From the NCBI RefSeq assembly GCF_000332135.1, contig NZ_KB235896.1:4146356-4210355 (forward strand): a stretch of 64,000 bases of DNA, given 5' to 3'. The notes under the pieces were generated by a model that was given only the letters and a program-made list of their open reading frames with translations, was not told where the DNA came from and did not search any database. The translations under genes were made by a program, and so were the position numbers. Source of the stretch: Anabaena sp. PCC 7108 (lineage in GTDB: Bacteria; Cyanobacteriota; Cyanobacteriia; Cyanobacteriales; Nostocaceae). Shown piece after piece: positions 44,366 through 52,623 of this stretch. Positions within the stretch are counted from its first letter, which is position 1; each line of letters begins with the position of its first letter.

Positions 44366-44446
44366 TGGTGATTGATAGAAGTTTTTCTTCTTCCCCAATT
44401 ACGAATTACGTTAGCGTAAGTACTAGGACAGAATTAATTACACAAT

Positions 44447-44519
44447 GTCATTGCGAATGGAACGCAGTGGAATGACGCAATCGCAAGGGCTGGGATTGCT
44501 TCGCTTCGCTCGCAATGAC
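44447..44519. repeat. GTCATTGCGA palindromic element
   Basis: Ends GTCATTGCGA and TCGCAATGAC as inverted repeats, with GCTTCGCTTCGCTCG inside. This is a widespread bacterial palindromic repeat. It sits between two ACAGAATTAATT / GTCC-like flanks. Confidence 0.85.
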
Positions 44520-44552
44520 TGTAAATATTTTTGTCCAATTACTTAGCTCTCC

Positions 44553-44664
44553 CGAATTACGAATTACGAATTACGAATTACGAATTACGAATTACGAATT
44601 ACGAATTACGAATTACGAATTACGAATTACGAATTACGAATTACGAATTACGAATTACGAATTA
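44553..44664. repeat. GAATTAC heptamer array (STRR)
   Basis: About 16 perfect tandem copies of GAATTAC directly against the stop codon of the downstream minus-strand gene (stop 44662-44664). A short array of the same word occurs at 47643-47662 upstream of thiS. Confidence 0.97.
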
Positions 44665-46314
44665 GTTAAAAGGCTGAATAATCGCTCTTAAACCTTTACT
44701 ACTCAAAATTTGAATCATTTCGCGGGCTTTATTTTGACTACTAAAAACCCCTACTTGCATAACTCTACTACCTTGCCAGGTTTTAGAAAAAGCATCAGGG
44801 ACGACAGAAAGAACGACTTCCCGCTGTTGGTTATTGATCACTGGAACCATGACACGGTAACGTATACTCTTGCCAGTAGTTGCATAAACTTTGGGTGCTG
44901 ATATTATTATTGAATTGTTAGCAGGAGATGCTTGAGGGGCAGTAAACTCAATCACTCCCGGTTCAATTCCCACATAATTTAATTGCAGTGTATCTGATTG
45001 TTCTCCAGAAGTAGTGATCTGAGAATTGTTCTTGGGGAAAGAAGTTGGCACATTAGCTGGTAAAGTATTGCTGCTACTAGGCAACATAGCTAAATACTGG
45101 TTAGGATTTTTGGTAATTGTGGGGGCAGCAAAGACAATTTCTTTGCCTTGAGGTGTTTCCTGTATCGATACAGGATTAGACCGAAAGTTCCTGGCTATAG
45201 AGGCTCTTCTAGCTTGAATATCTACATTGCCAAGTATCCGGTTTTTGGCTAGGTTGTTGCCTGGGGCAGAGAGTAGCTGTTTAGCAGCTTTAGCATTAAT
45301 ATCATAGCGACCATTATTCCGAAATTTATTGCCACCTGGTTCTGTGAAGTTACCTAAATCCGGTGTAGCTTGAGCAATTACCACCAATCCATCTTCTTGA
45401 CTATCTGCAATTAAATTATTCCGTAAAGTCGGGCGAGTATTTGCTTGGGCAATAATTCCTGATCTGTTGTTGAGAATTTGATTACCGGCTATTATGGGAG
45501 CGGAATTCTGGGCAATGTTAATGCCAAAACCAGTTTGTTGAAAGACATTTTCTAGAATTTCAGGACGGGAATTACCAGTAATAGTGATTCCATTAGCACC
45601 ATTGCGGTAAAAATAATTTTTGCTAATAGTGGGTGTAGCATTGCCAGTGACGGAAATTCCATCTTGGGTATTAGCAGTAAATGTATTTTCATGGACTATG
45701 AGATTGGTTGATTCCAGCCATAAACCATATCCACGGGTATTTGTGTTGGTGACTGTGACTCCAGTTAAACTTGTTTGGTTAGCACCAACAATGGTAACGT
45801 TTTGACCACCAAAGCTACGACTCAGGTATTCTCCACCGCCAATAATTTTAATATCTTTGCCTTTATTGCGAATGTCTCCTTGAATGGCCACACCTGGTTT
45901 GAGGAATAAGGGAAATACTTCTCCGGTGGCAGCACTATATGTACCCGGAGAGAGGATAATGAGACTATTAGGCTGTGCTAATTTCAAGGCTTGGGTAATT
46001 GTCTGCCAAGGAGCGCGATCGCTACCATTACCTAGTTTGTCATCTCCAGCACTTGGGTTGACAAACAGCACGTTAACCTGAGAAAGTGTTTTCTCACTGT
46101 GAAGTTTCTGTTCTCCGGAAATGGTAATCTGGGCAATGGCACTGCTAAAACTTGTGTTTAAAAGTGCTATACTCACGATTCCTAAAGCAAAGGTTAAATT
46201 CAATATCGAGGCAGGTAAATCTGAATATCTACCTAGTGGAGAGACAATTAACTTTGTTGGCAGGATATCTGCTCTACGGTTATGACAAAATTTAAAGGGA
46301 GGCATAAAATTCAA
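44662..46314 (-). CDS. DUF1565 beta-helix protein with SPOR-like C-terminus
   Basis: A 550-residue paralogue of the SLH protein. The N-terminus includes a signal or TM segment (about 36-60: ASILNLTFALGIVSIALLNT). The DUF1565 beta-helix domain is at about 80-370 (VNPSAGDDKLGNGSDRAPWQ; LIILSPGTYSAATGEVFPLF; and GNATPTISKNYFYRNGANGI repeats). The C-terminal 60 residues (VMQVGVFSSQNKAREMIQIL, SSKGLRAIIQPFN) resemble a SPOR domain that binds denuded peptidoglycan. An exported cell-wall protein is likely. Its stop lies inside the heptamer array. Confidence 0.88.
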   Translation of the reverse strand: MNFMPPFKFCHNRRADILPTKLIVSPLGRYSDLPASILNLTFALGIVSIALLNTSFSSAIAQITISGEQKLHSEKTLSQVNVLFVNPSAGDDKLGNGSDRAPWQTITQALKLAQPNSLIILSPGTYSAATGEVFPLFLKPGVAIQGDIRNKGKDIKIIGGGEYLSRSFGGQNVTIVGANQTSLTGVTVTNTNTRGYGLWLESTNLIVHENTFTANTQDGISVTGNATPTISKNYFYRNGANGITITGNSRPEILENVFQQTGFGINIAQNSAPIIAGNQILNNRSGIIAQANTRPTLRNNLIADSQEDGLVVIAQATPDLGNFTEPGGNKFRNNGRYDINAKAAKQLLSAPGNNLAKNRILGNVDIQARRASIARNFRSNPVSIQETPQGKEIVFAAPTITKNPNQYLAMLPSSSNTLPANVPTSFPKNNSQITTSGEQSDTLQLNYVGIEPGVIEFTAPQASPANNSIIISAPKVYATTGKSIRYRVMVPVINNQQREVVLSVVPDAFSKTWQGSRVMQVGVFSSQNKAREMIQILSSKGLRAIIQPFN

Positions 46315-46507
46315 CTAACTCCTGTAGCGCACACACTGAAATTTTATACTTTCATACAGTAATATGTGGATAATATTACTCATAATTTGACCATTTGGCT
46401 ATTTTTCATCCCCATAAGTTAGTAAATATTTAATGATACAAATATTATGAAACTATTATGAAACAGGCTGAAGGTTTGATAATTGGACTAACAACGGAGT
46501 TGTTGTA

Positions 46508-47551
46508 ATGGTCGAAGCCCACAGCCAAAAACAGCAAGTACAGCAAGTGGTTTATCGCATTTTAGACGCAAATTTAGACCGCGCTCGTGAGGGTCTCAGA
46601 ATTATCGAGGAATGGTGTCGCTTTGGCTTAAATGATGCCCAGTTAGCTGGAGTCTGTAAGCACCTACGTCAAGAGGTAGGTCACTGGCACACATTAGAAA
46701 TGAGGGCAGCACGAGATACACCAGGTGATGCTGGTACTGATTTAACCCATCCCCAAGAAGAACAACGTGCCAATATCACATCGTTGTTGCAAGCTAATTT
46801 TTGCCGTGTTCAAGAAGCCCTGAGGGTGCTGGAGGAATATGGCAAGTTGTATGACCCGAATATGGGGAGTGCTTTTAAACAGATGCGTTATCAGGTTTAT
46901 ACCCTGGAAAGTAATCTGATGGGTTATCAGCGTCATCAATCACTGTGGCGATCGCGCTTATATTTGGTAACATCTCCAGTAGATAATTTATTCGAGATTG
47001 TCGAAGCAGCTCTCAAAGGTGGTTTAACACTGTTACAGTATCGAGAAAAAACGGCTGATGATCTAATTCGTCTTGAACAAGCCAAAAAACTAAGGCAGTT
47101 ATGTCACGATTATGGCGCTTTGTTCATTATCAATGACCGCGTAGATTTAGCTTTGGCTGTAGATGCTGATGGTATACATTTAGGACAACAAGATATCCCC
47201 ATTGCTACTGCTAGAAAATTGCTAGGTCCGCAGCGTTTGATAGGGCGTTCCACCACAAATCCTCAAGAAATGCAAGGGGCAATTGCGGAAGGTGCTGATT
47301 ATATTGGTGTAGGTCCAGTGTATGAAACACCGACAAAGGCAGGTAAAGCCGCAGCTGGTTTAGAATATGTCAGCTATGCGGCTAAAAATTGCCCAATTCC
47401 CTGGGTGGCAATTGGAGGAATAGATACGAGTAATATTCATGATGTGATTGATGCAGGAGCGCAAAAAGTGGCTGTGGTGCGATCGCTCATGCAAGCTGAA
47501 CAACCAACTTTAGTCACACAGTATTTTATTTCCCAACTTTATCGGAAGTAG
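46508..47551 (+). CDS. thiE: Thiamine phosphate synthase, long cyanobacterial form
   Basis: A 347-residue enzyme joining HMP-PP and thiazole phosphate. Residues 1-135 form the helical N-terminal extension typical of cyanobacterial ThiE (LDANLDRAREGLRIIEEWCR; FCRVQEALRVLEEYGKLYDP). The TIM-barrel ThiE domain follows (LYLVTSPVDNLFEIVEAALK; LLQYREK; IINDRVDLALAVDADGIHLG; IGRSTTNPQEMQGAI; YIGVGPVYETPTKAG). GGAG lies ahead of the ATG. Followed by thiS after a repeat insertion. Confidence 0.95.
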   Translation: MVEAHSQKQQVQQVVYRILDANLDRAREGLRIIEEWCRFGLNDAQLAGVCKHLRQEVGHWHTLEMRAARDTPGDAGTDLTHPQEEQRANITSLLQANFCRVQEALRVLEEYGKLYDPNMGSAFKQMRYQVYTLESNLMGYQRHQSLWRSRLYLVTSPVDNLFEIVEAALKGGLTLLQYREKTADDLIRLEQAKKLRQLCHDYGALFIINDRVDLALAVDADGIHLGQQDIPIATARKLLGPQRLIGRSTTNPQEMQGAIAEGADYIGVGPVYETPTKAGKAAAGLEYVSYAAKNCPIPWVAIGGIDTSNIHDVIDAGAQKVAVVRSLMQAEQPTLVTQYFISQLYRK

Positions 47552-47666
47552 ATGATTGGTCATTGGTCATTTCTCCCTGTCTCCCCATCTCCGTGTCCCC
47601 GTGTCTCCGTGTCCCCGTGTCTTCCCATCTTCCGTGTTTTCAATTACGAATTACGAATTACGCACT

Positions 47667-47879
47667 ATGAATTCTAAAATTATTTTGCAAGTAAATGGAG
47701 AAACACAGAGTTGTGTATCTGAAACGTCGTTACCTGATTTACTTCAACAGTTGGGTTTTAATCCTCGGTTGGTGGCAGTGGAATATAATGGGGAAATCTT
47801 ACACCGTCAGTTTTGGTCAGAGACTAAAATCGAAAATGGCGATCGCTTGGAAGTAGTAACAATTGTCGGTGGTGGATAG
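47667..47879 (+). CDS. thiS: Sulfur carrier protein ThiS
   Basis: A 70-residue ubiquitin-like protein: MNSKIILQVNGETQSCVSET, LPDLLQQLGFNPRLVAVEYN, and the activating C-terminal tail VVTIVGGG, whose terminal GG receives sulfur as thiocarboxylate for thiazole synthesis. Start set at ATG 47667; the upstream in-frame part is heptamer and CCGTGTC repeat DNA. Follows thiE by 115 bp of repeats, so the operon spacing has been expanded. Confidence 0.93.
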   Translation: MNSKIILQVNGETQSCVSETSLPDLLQQLGFNPRLVAVEYNGEILHRQFWSETKIENGDRLEVVTIVGGG

Positions 47880-47885
47880 AATAGA

Positions 47886-47986
47886 AGGCGGGGGGGGAGA
47901 CGCGGGGACGCGGAGAAAATGACCAATCACCAATCACCAATCACCAATCACCAATCACCAATCACCAATCACCAATCACCAATCAC
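47886..47986. repeat. Composite repeat, inverted copy (CCAATCA heptamers)
   Basis: Runs GGGGGGAGACGCGGGGACGC, GGAGAAAATGA, then nine CCAATCA units; it ends 4 bp before the glycosyltransferase stop. It is the reverse complement of the composite at 37179-37264. Confidence 0.92.
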
Positions 47987-47989
47987 CGA

Positions 47990-49228
47990 TTAATAATTCA
48001 ACAAACAAGAATAACGAGATTCAGGTGCATATAGCCAACGGTGATAGGTTTTGCGTTTGGCTAATTCCTGTCCTTGACGACCAAGTTTTTCCCGTAGTTG
48101 TTTGTCTTTGCATAAGCGCTTAAATGCTTGTAAAACTTCATAGCCAGAATCTGGATTTACTAACAATCCATTCTCTTCATGGTGAACTGCATCTAAAATA
48201 CTCCCTAAGCGAGAGGCAATTACAGGTTTACCAAAGTATTCTGCTTCTAAATACACCATGCCAAAATTATCTATTGTTTCCGCTTTTTCTGACTCTAAAG
48301 TTAGCATGGCGAAAATATCACAGGCTGCATAATAACTAGCTAATTCTCGTTCGGGTACATGGCCAGCAAAGTGTACTCGTTTATCTACTCGCAAACGCTG
48401 AGATAAAGATTTTAGCTGTGGTTCACAAGCACCTTGACCACAAACTATGTAGTGAACATCTACGCCAATAGTTAATAGTAAAGGAATATTATCGATAACT
48501 CGGTCGAAATTCTTATGCTTAAGCAAATTACCAACAGAGAGAATGACAATTGCGGTTTCGGGAATGTTGTAAACTTGACGCAAGCGGACACGTAAGTCAT
48601 TAAGATGACTAGGACTTGTGGGAGTACCAAATTTTTCTGGTCTGACTACTGGGTTAATGACATGAGTAGGAGTATCTAAGCGAAATTTAGTTCTTAAAGT
48701 ATCTCTGATATAGGAACTATGACAAACAATTCCTGCTGCTCGTTTTAGAGTAATTTTAAATAGAAATCTCCACAAAGGATTACGAGCAATACGAACTAAG
48801 TCATTACCGTGGAGGTAGATAAAAAATTGGATAGGTAAGATATAACTGAGTATTAACAAGGCTATAAAATCATCACCATGACACCATTCAATGTAGCGGT
48901 AATGATAGCGAAAATATAATTTAATGGCTAGTAATAATGAGCAAATAATATTAAAAAAAGGCTTAAAGATATTGCTCAATAAATTACCGCCACAAAAGCT
49001 TAGATATGGCCAGCGATAAACTGGAAAATTTTGAGCTTTGTCGAATGTTTTATCCCCTGAGCAACCAGCAGCTAATACAATCACTCTGTCTGGATCTTGT
49101 AAACAGCGATTATATACATATTCCCCAATTACAGCCTCTTGCGGACGAAAGACCCTGGAAATAACTAGGATATCTGGATAAGCAGTATTGTCCCTAAATT
49201 GTGTCCCTAGTTGTGAAATATGTTCCAT
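47990..49228 (-). CDS. Glycosyltransferase family 4 (GT-B fold)
   Basis: A 412-residue retaining GT: N-terminal acceptor domain (ILVISRVFRPQEAVIGEYVY; IVLAAGCSGDK), C-terminal domain with ILSVGNLLKHKNFDRVIDNI, VHYIVCGQGACEPQLKSLSQ, HFAGHVPERELASYYAACDI and the donor loop LEAEYFGKPVIASRLGSILD followed by NGLLVNPDSG. Likely builds cell-surface polysaccharide or glycolipid. Solitary; the 1-kb gap upstream suggests its own promoter. Confidence 0.92.
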   Translation of the reverse strand: MEHISQLGTQFRDNTAYPDILVISRVFRPQEAVIGEYVYNRCLQDPDRVIVLAAGCSGDKTFDKAQNFPVYRWPYLSFCGGNLLSNIFKPFFNIICSLLLAIKLYFRYHYRYIEWCHGDDFIALLILSYILPIQFFIYLHGNDLVRIARNPLWRFLFKITLKRAAGIVCHSSYIRDTLRTKFRLDTPTHVINPVVRPEKFGTPTSPSHLNDLRVRLRQVYNIPETAIVILSVGNLLKHKNFDRVIDNIPLLLTIGVDVHYIVCGQGACEPQLKSLSQRLRVDKRVHFAGHVPERELASYYAACDIFAMLTLESEKAETIDNFGMVYLEAEYFGKPVIASRLGSILDAVHHEENGLLVNPDSGYEVLQAFKRLCKDKQLREKLGRQGQELAKRKTYHRWLYAPESRYSCLLNY

Positions 49229-50278
49229 GATTAGGTTTTAAATAAACTTCAGATCCTTGAAATAGGTTTTAATTTTTTGCAAATTAATTGGCGATAAGCA
49301 GAGTTGAAAACTCATGGCTTATCCGGCTGGATATAGTAGTCAGGGGTCAGCTTTTTAAAATTTGTATCTGACAAAAATTACAGAATTTAAGAACGTTATA
49401 ATTACCCTGGTAAATACTACATTTTGTAAAAATTCAGAATTAATAATGAAGAGAGGTTGATTTGAAAATTGTCTTAAGAAAATTGTCTTAGTTTGATTTT
49501 TGTTTGCCAATTGACTATTAATGGATGATTTTTTGGCATAATCAACTTGAACTAGATTCTATGGCGGGTAGGCTTCAAGCAATTTCTCGGATAATGCTGA
49601 TGAAATTACTAAATCTAGCTGATACTAATAGACTAACCTAAATATGTCCAAAATCTATGCCAAAATGCCAAAATTTCTCTAAAAATTTGATACTTTGGGC
49701 GGTAAATTGTATTTCCTAAGAATGATTTATGTTTGTTCATATTATTGTAAAGTTTCCTATTGTTTGTCCTGATATTTAGAGTTTTGATTCTATTGTCATC
49801 AATAGCATAAATGACAAGGTCGTATATTTTACCTCTGTACAGATATTGATAATTTCCTCTTAGAGATATACGTAGTACTTGTTATTTTTATATTGATTGA
49901 ATCTGTGTTTATAGCAGTTATGATGACTTTAACCCCCTGCCAATATGTGCTGAATATTCTTTTCCTATCCGGAAAAAAATGAGTCTCTATAAGAAAAAAA
50001 AGTATCTGGGTATGTATCAGTTTGTGAAGTAATATTTTTGGTTTAATTGCAGTGAACAGCGCAGGGAATAATTAATTGATGCTAAAGTTTTGTGTTTGCA
50101 AAGATGTTGCGCGGTACGGTTATCTACGCGAGAAATCCCCCCTCTGTTCACTACCAACTTAAGATAATACGCGGTAGATTGAACATATAGCCGAACAATT
50201 CAAACTGATGTGCTTGCGGCTATTGTCTCCTAGCAATGGGGAGATAATACTTAGAAATACTCAAATTTCAGACTAATT
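49229..50278. other. 1,050-bp gap with no recognised gene
   Basis: AT-rich; no open frame with family likeness was found on either strand. A TATTGTCTCC / GGAGATAATA hairpin (about 50221-50251) lies 30 bp upstream of the DUF1517 gene. The gap is long for this genome and could hold a small RNA or long leaders for the two divergently transcribed genes. Confidence 0.6.
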
Positions 50279-51238
50279 ATGCGTAAAAAAATACAACAAA
50301 TCCTCAAACCTCTCTTAAAAGTTTCCTTTGTCCTCAGTCTAATGCTGGCTTTAGCACTGGGTAATGCTGATGGTGCTTTAGCTGCACGCAGTGGTGGACG
50401 TATTGGTGGAGGTTCCTTTAGAATGCCTTCTAGCCGGACTTACACACCACGCACCTACGCACCTCGTGGTGGTGGAGGATATTACCCTGGTGGTGGTTTT
50501 GGCTTTCCGTTCCTACTTCCTCTTTGGGGTTTTGGGGGAGGTTTTGGCGGGTTGTTTGGTATTTTAATCTTTTTTGCGATCGCTAATTTCCTAGTGCAAA
50601 CTTTTCGCCGTGTTAGCAGTGGAGAAGGTGAAGAAATAGCCTACAACAGCAATCCCGGTGTTTCTGTCACTCGTTTACAAGTTGGTTTATTAGCACAAGC
50701 GAGAGGTTTACAAACCGAACTTAACCAAATTGCAGAAAAAGCTGATACCAATACTCCAGAAGGAAGAGCAGAAATTTTGCAAGAAACGAGTTTGGCTTTA
50801 CTGCGTCATCCTGAATATTGGGTATATGTGGGTGGTGGTAGCCAACAAGTGAAATTAAATGCTGCTGAATCACAATTTAACCGCTTGTCATTGGCTGAAC
50901 GCAGCAAGTTTAGCGAAGAAACTCTTTCTAATGTTAACAATCAGCTAAAATCAGTTCTAACTAAAGAATTACCAGGTGAAGTAGATAACCCCACTCGTCT
51001 AATTAGTGAAGGACCTGGAGAATATCTCATCATTACCTTATTAGCCGCTACTTTAGGTAAATTTGAACTTCCCCAAATCAATAGCGCTGAAGAATTGAGT
51101 CAAGCTTTACGACAAATTGGTAGTCTTCCTGGTGAAAAACTTCTAGCACTTGAAGTATTGTGGACTCCCCAAGCTGAAGGTGATACTTTAACTTCTGATG
51201 ATTTGTTTGCTGAGTATCCTGATTTGAAGTTGGTTTAA
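50279..51238 (+). CDS. DUF1517 exported protein
   Basis: A 319-residue protein. Signal or TM at about 12-35 (SFVLSLMLALALGNADGALA); then a Gly- and Tyr-rich strip (about 36-85, RGGGGYYPGGGFGFPF) and a second TM at about 85-108; then a soluble DUF1517 domain (VSVTRLQVGLLAQARGLQTE; ALLRHPEYWVYVGGGSQQVK; GEYLIITLLAATLGKFELPQ; EKLLALEVLWTPQAEGDTLT). The family is common in cyanobacteria and plastids, thylakoid- or envelope-linked, of unknown function. Confidence 0.92.
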   Translation: MRKKIQQILKPLLKVSFVLSLMLALALGNADGALAARSGGRIGGGSFRMPSSRTYTPRTYAPRGGGGYYPGGGFGFPFLLPLWGFGGGFGGLFGILIFFAIANFLVQTFRRVSSGEGEEIAYNSNPGVSVTRLQVGLLAQARGLQTELNQIAEKADTNTPEGRAEILQETSLALLRHPEYWVYVGGGSQQVKLNAAESQFNRLSLAERSKFSEETLSNVNNQLKSVLTKELPGEVDNPTRLISEGPGEYLIITLLAATLGKFELPQINSAEELSQALRQIGSLPGEKLLALEVLWTPQAEGDTLTSDDLFAEYPDLKLV

Positions 51239-51267
51239 CCAACCTATAACCACAAAGCAAAATTTAA

Positions 51268-51288
51268 GGGTTTAGCAATGCTAAACCC
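51268..51288 (+). terminator. Hairpin downstream of DUF1517 gene
   Basis: Perfect 9-bp stem GGGTTTAGC / GCTAAACCC with a 3-nt loop 30 bp after the stop. The U tract is weak, so strand and function are likely but not certain. Confidence 0.65.
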
Positions 51289-51516
51289 CTAACAACTTGT
51301 ATTCATTTTTAATTTTAAATAGTTCTTCCTCGTCATTTAAATGGTAACAAATTTAAACGTGGTTGTCAACCTCCAATATTCTATCTTTGCGTTTAGTTCA
51401 AAATAAAAAAAAGCTGCGGCGAGAATAACAATTAGGTTAGATCATGACCGAAAAGAATGGGATACAAGCCCCGTCCCTTTGTGATGGTATGGTGTTGTTT
51501 ATTATATTTTCATACT

Positions 51517-51768
51517 TTAGCTGGCAATTTTTCCTATAAAACTGTCAAAAGCATTGGTGTTGATTAAACCATTTTCTACCAATATTCGACGTACAGCTAC
51601 TAAATGCACAGGCTGAAGATATGCCTGTTGTTCGTAAGCTGGTAAAATGACCAAAGTTCCTGACGATGGATATTGATAGACTTTTTGAGAGCCTGTTGTT
51701 GGTACTTTTGTAAAACCTATCTTGAAAAGCAATTGTTCTAGGTCAGTAAACTGAATATCTCTAACCAT
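51517..51768 (-). CDS. Small HicA-like protein paired with DUF4365
   Basis: An 83-residue protein: LEQLLFKIGFTKVPTTGSQK, VYQYPSSGTLVILPAYEQQA, YLQPVHLVAVRRILVENGLI. The strand-strand-helix arrangement and a YPSSGTLVILP segment in place of the HicA SHHxF-type motif resemble the HicA dsRNA-binding fold, but the catalytic His is not seen, so the toxin role is doubtful. The start overlaps the DUF4365 stop by 8 bp. Confidence 0.65.
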   Translation of the reverse strand: MVRDIQFTDLEQLLFKIGFTKVPTTGSQKVYQYPSSGTLVILPAYEQQAYLQPVHLVAVRRILVENGLINTNAFDSFIGKIAS

Positions 51769-52270
51769 AATGACGAATCACTCCCTTTAACTGTTTTAAA
51801 ATATCATTCCGGTATTGGGCAAATTTTTTAACCGCTTCTTGATTTAGTATATTTGTTTTAGGCAAGTGAACGGTAACACTTTCACCAATATTGAACAAAT
51901 CAAAACCTGACAAATTTTCAAAATATGCTTGTAAGTATAACCAATAGGCTATATCCAACTGAGCATCATACACAATCAGAATACATGGCATAGGCTCAAA
52001 CAGCCATAATTCCAAATCTGAACGCGCTAGACTAAAAGCAATAGTTTCTTGGTCTGCAAGTGTTCTTAGAGAATCTGTAGCCTTTAATTGTAAATAAATT
52101 TGACCGTTTTCAATCTCACTATCTACATTATATGTGAAAATAATTAAATCAAACCCATAATCATGCTCAATTCTCTCTACTGAATAACCGCATAAAAACA
52201 CCCATCGTTCAACATGATTAACGCTTAAATCAGCTATAATATGTTCTCTAGGTCGTTTCTTTTTTACCAT
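51761..52270 (-). CDS. DUF4365 domain protein (PD-(D/E)XK-like)
   Basis: A 169-residue protein. Signature: HIIADLSVNHVERWVFLCGY, EHDYGFDLIIF (acidic position), IYLQLKATDSLRTLA (QxK), FSLARSDLELWLFEPMPCIL. DUF4365 proteins are predicted nuclease-fold proteins found in defence and mobile contexts. Upstream of a HicA-like gene in a tight pair. Whether it restricts phage or regulates its partner is unknown. Confidence 0.8.
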   Translation of the reverse strand: MVKKKRPREHIIADLSVNHVERWVFLCGYSVERIEHDYGFDLIIFTYNVDSEIENGQIYLQLKATDSLRTLADQETIAFSLARSDLELWLFEPMPCILIVYDAQLDIAYWLYLQAYFENLSGFDLFNIGESVTVHLPKTNILNQEAVKKFAQYRNDILKQLKGVIRHYG

Positions 52271-52623
52271 TAATTAAATTAAACCAAACGTCATTTAACC
52301 TTTGTCAATTATACGTTAGTATTTCGGTATTTTCTAACAAAAATACGATTTTTAAATTATTTATGCCACTTGGTCAAGATTCATAGTGTAATGGTGGATA
52401 TTGTCGTACTTAGGCAGACGGTTTGATATAATTAGGCTATTCCATAACATTTTAAAATTGCACAACAGCTTATGTGGATCATTTTGTGTAAATATCCCCA
52501 CAAAAACCCATACATAAGTTTAAAAAACAGAATTTTGAAATTAACAGGATGAGGAATTGACAAGAAATATTTAATTTCTTCATCCTATAAATCCTTAAAT
52601 CCTGTAAATCCTGATTCTGACAT
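52271..52623. other. Gap with dispersed repeat near the kinase gene end
   Basis: 353 bp, AT-rich. 52592-52621 carries AAATCCTGTAAATCCTGATT CTGACA, the same dispersed repeat that ends the HigA-like remnant at 9114-9143. No gene; no clear terminator. Confidence 0.75.

Noticed and set aside
46320-46507. TPP riboswitch upstream of thiE
   Set aside because: The conserved CTGAGA and ACCTGA thi-box words are absent.
47923-47986. CCAATCA array as CRISPR or binding-site array
   Set aside because: Perfect 7-bp tandem units with no spacers, matching known short tandem repeats of Nostocales.
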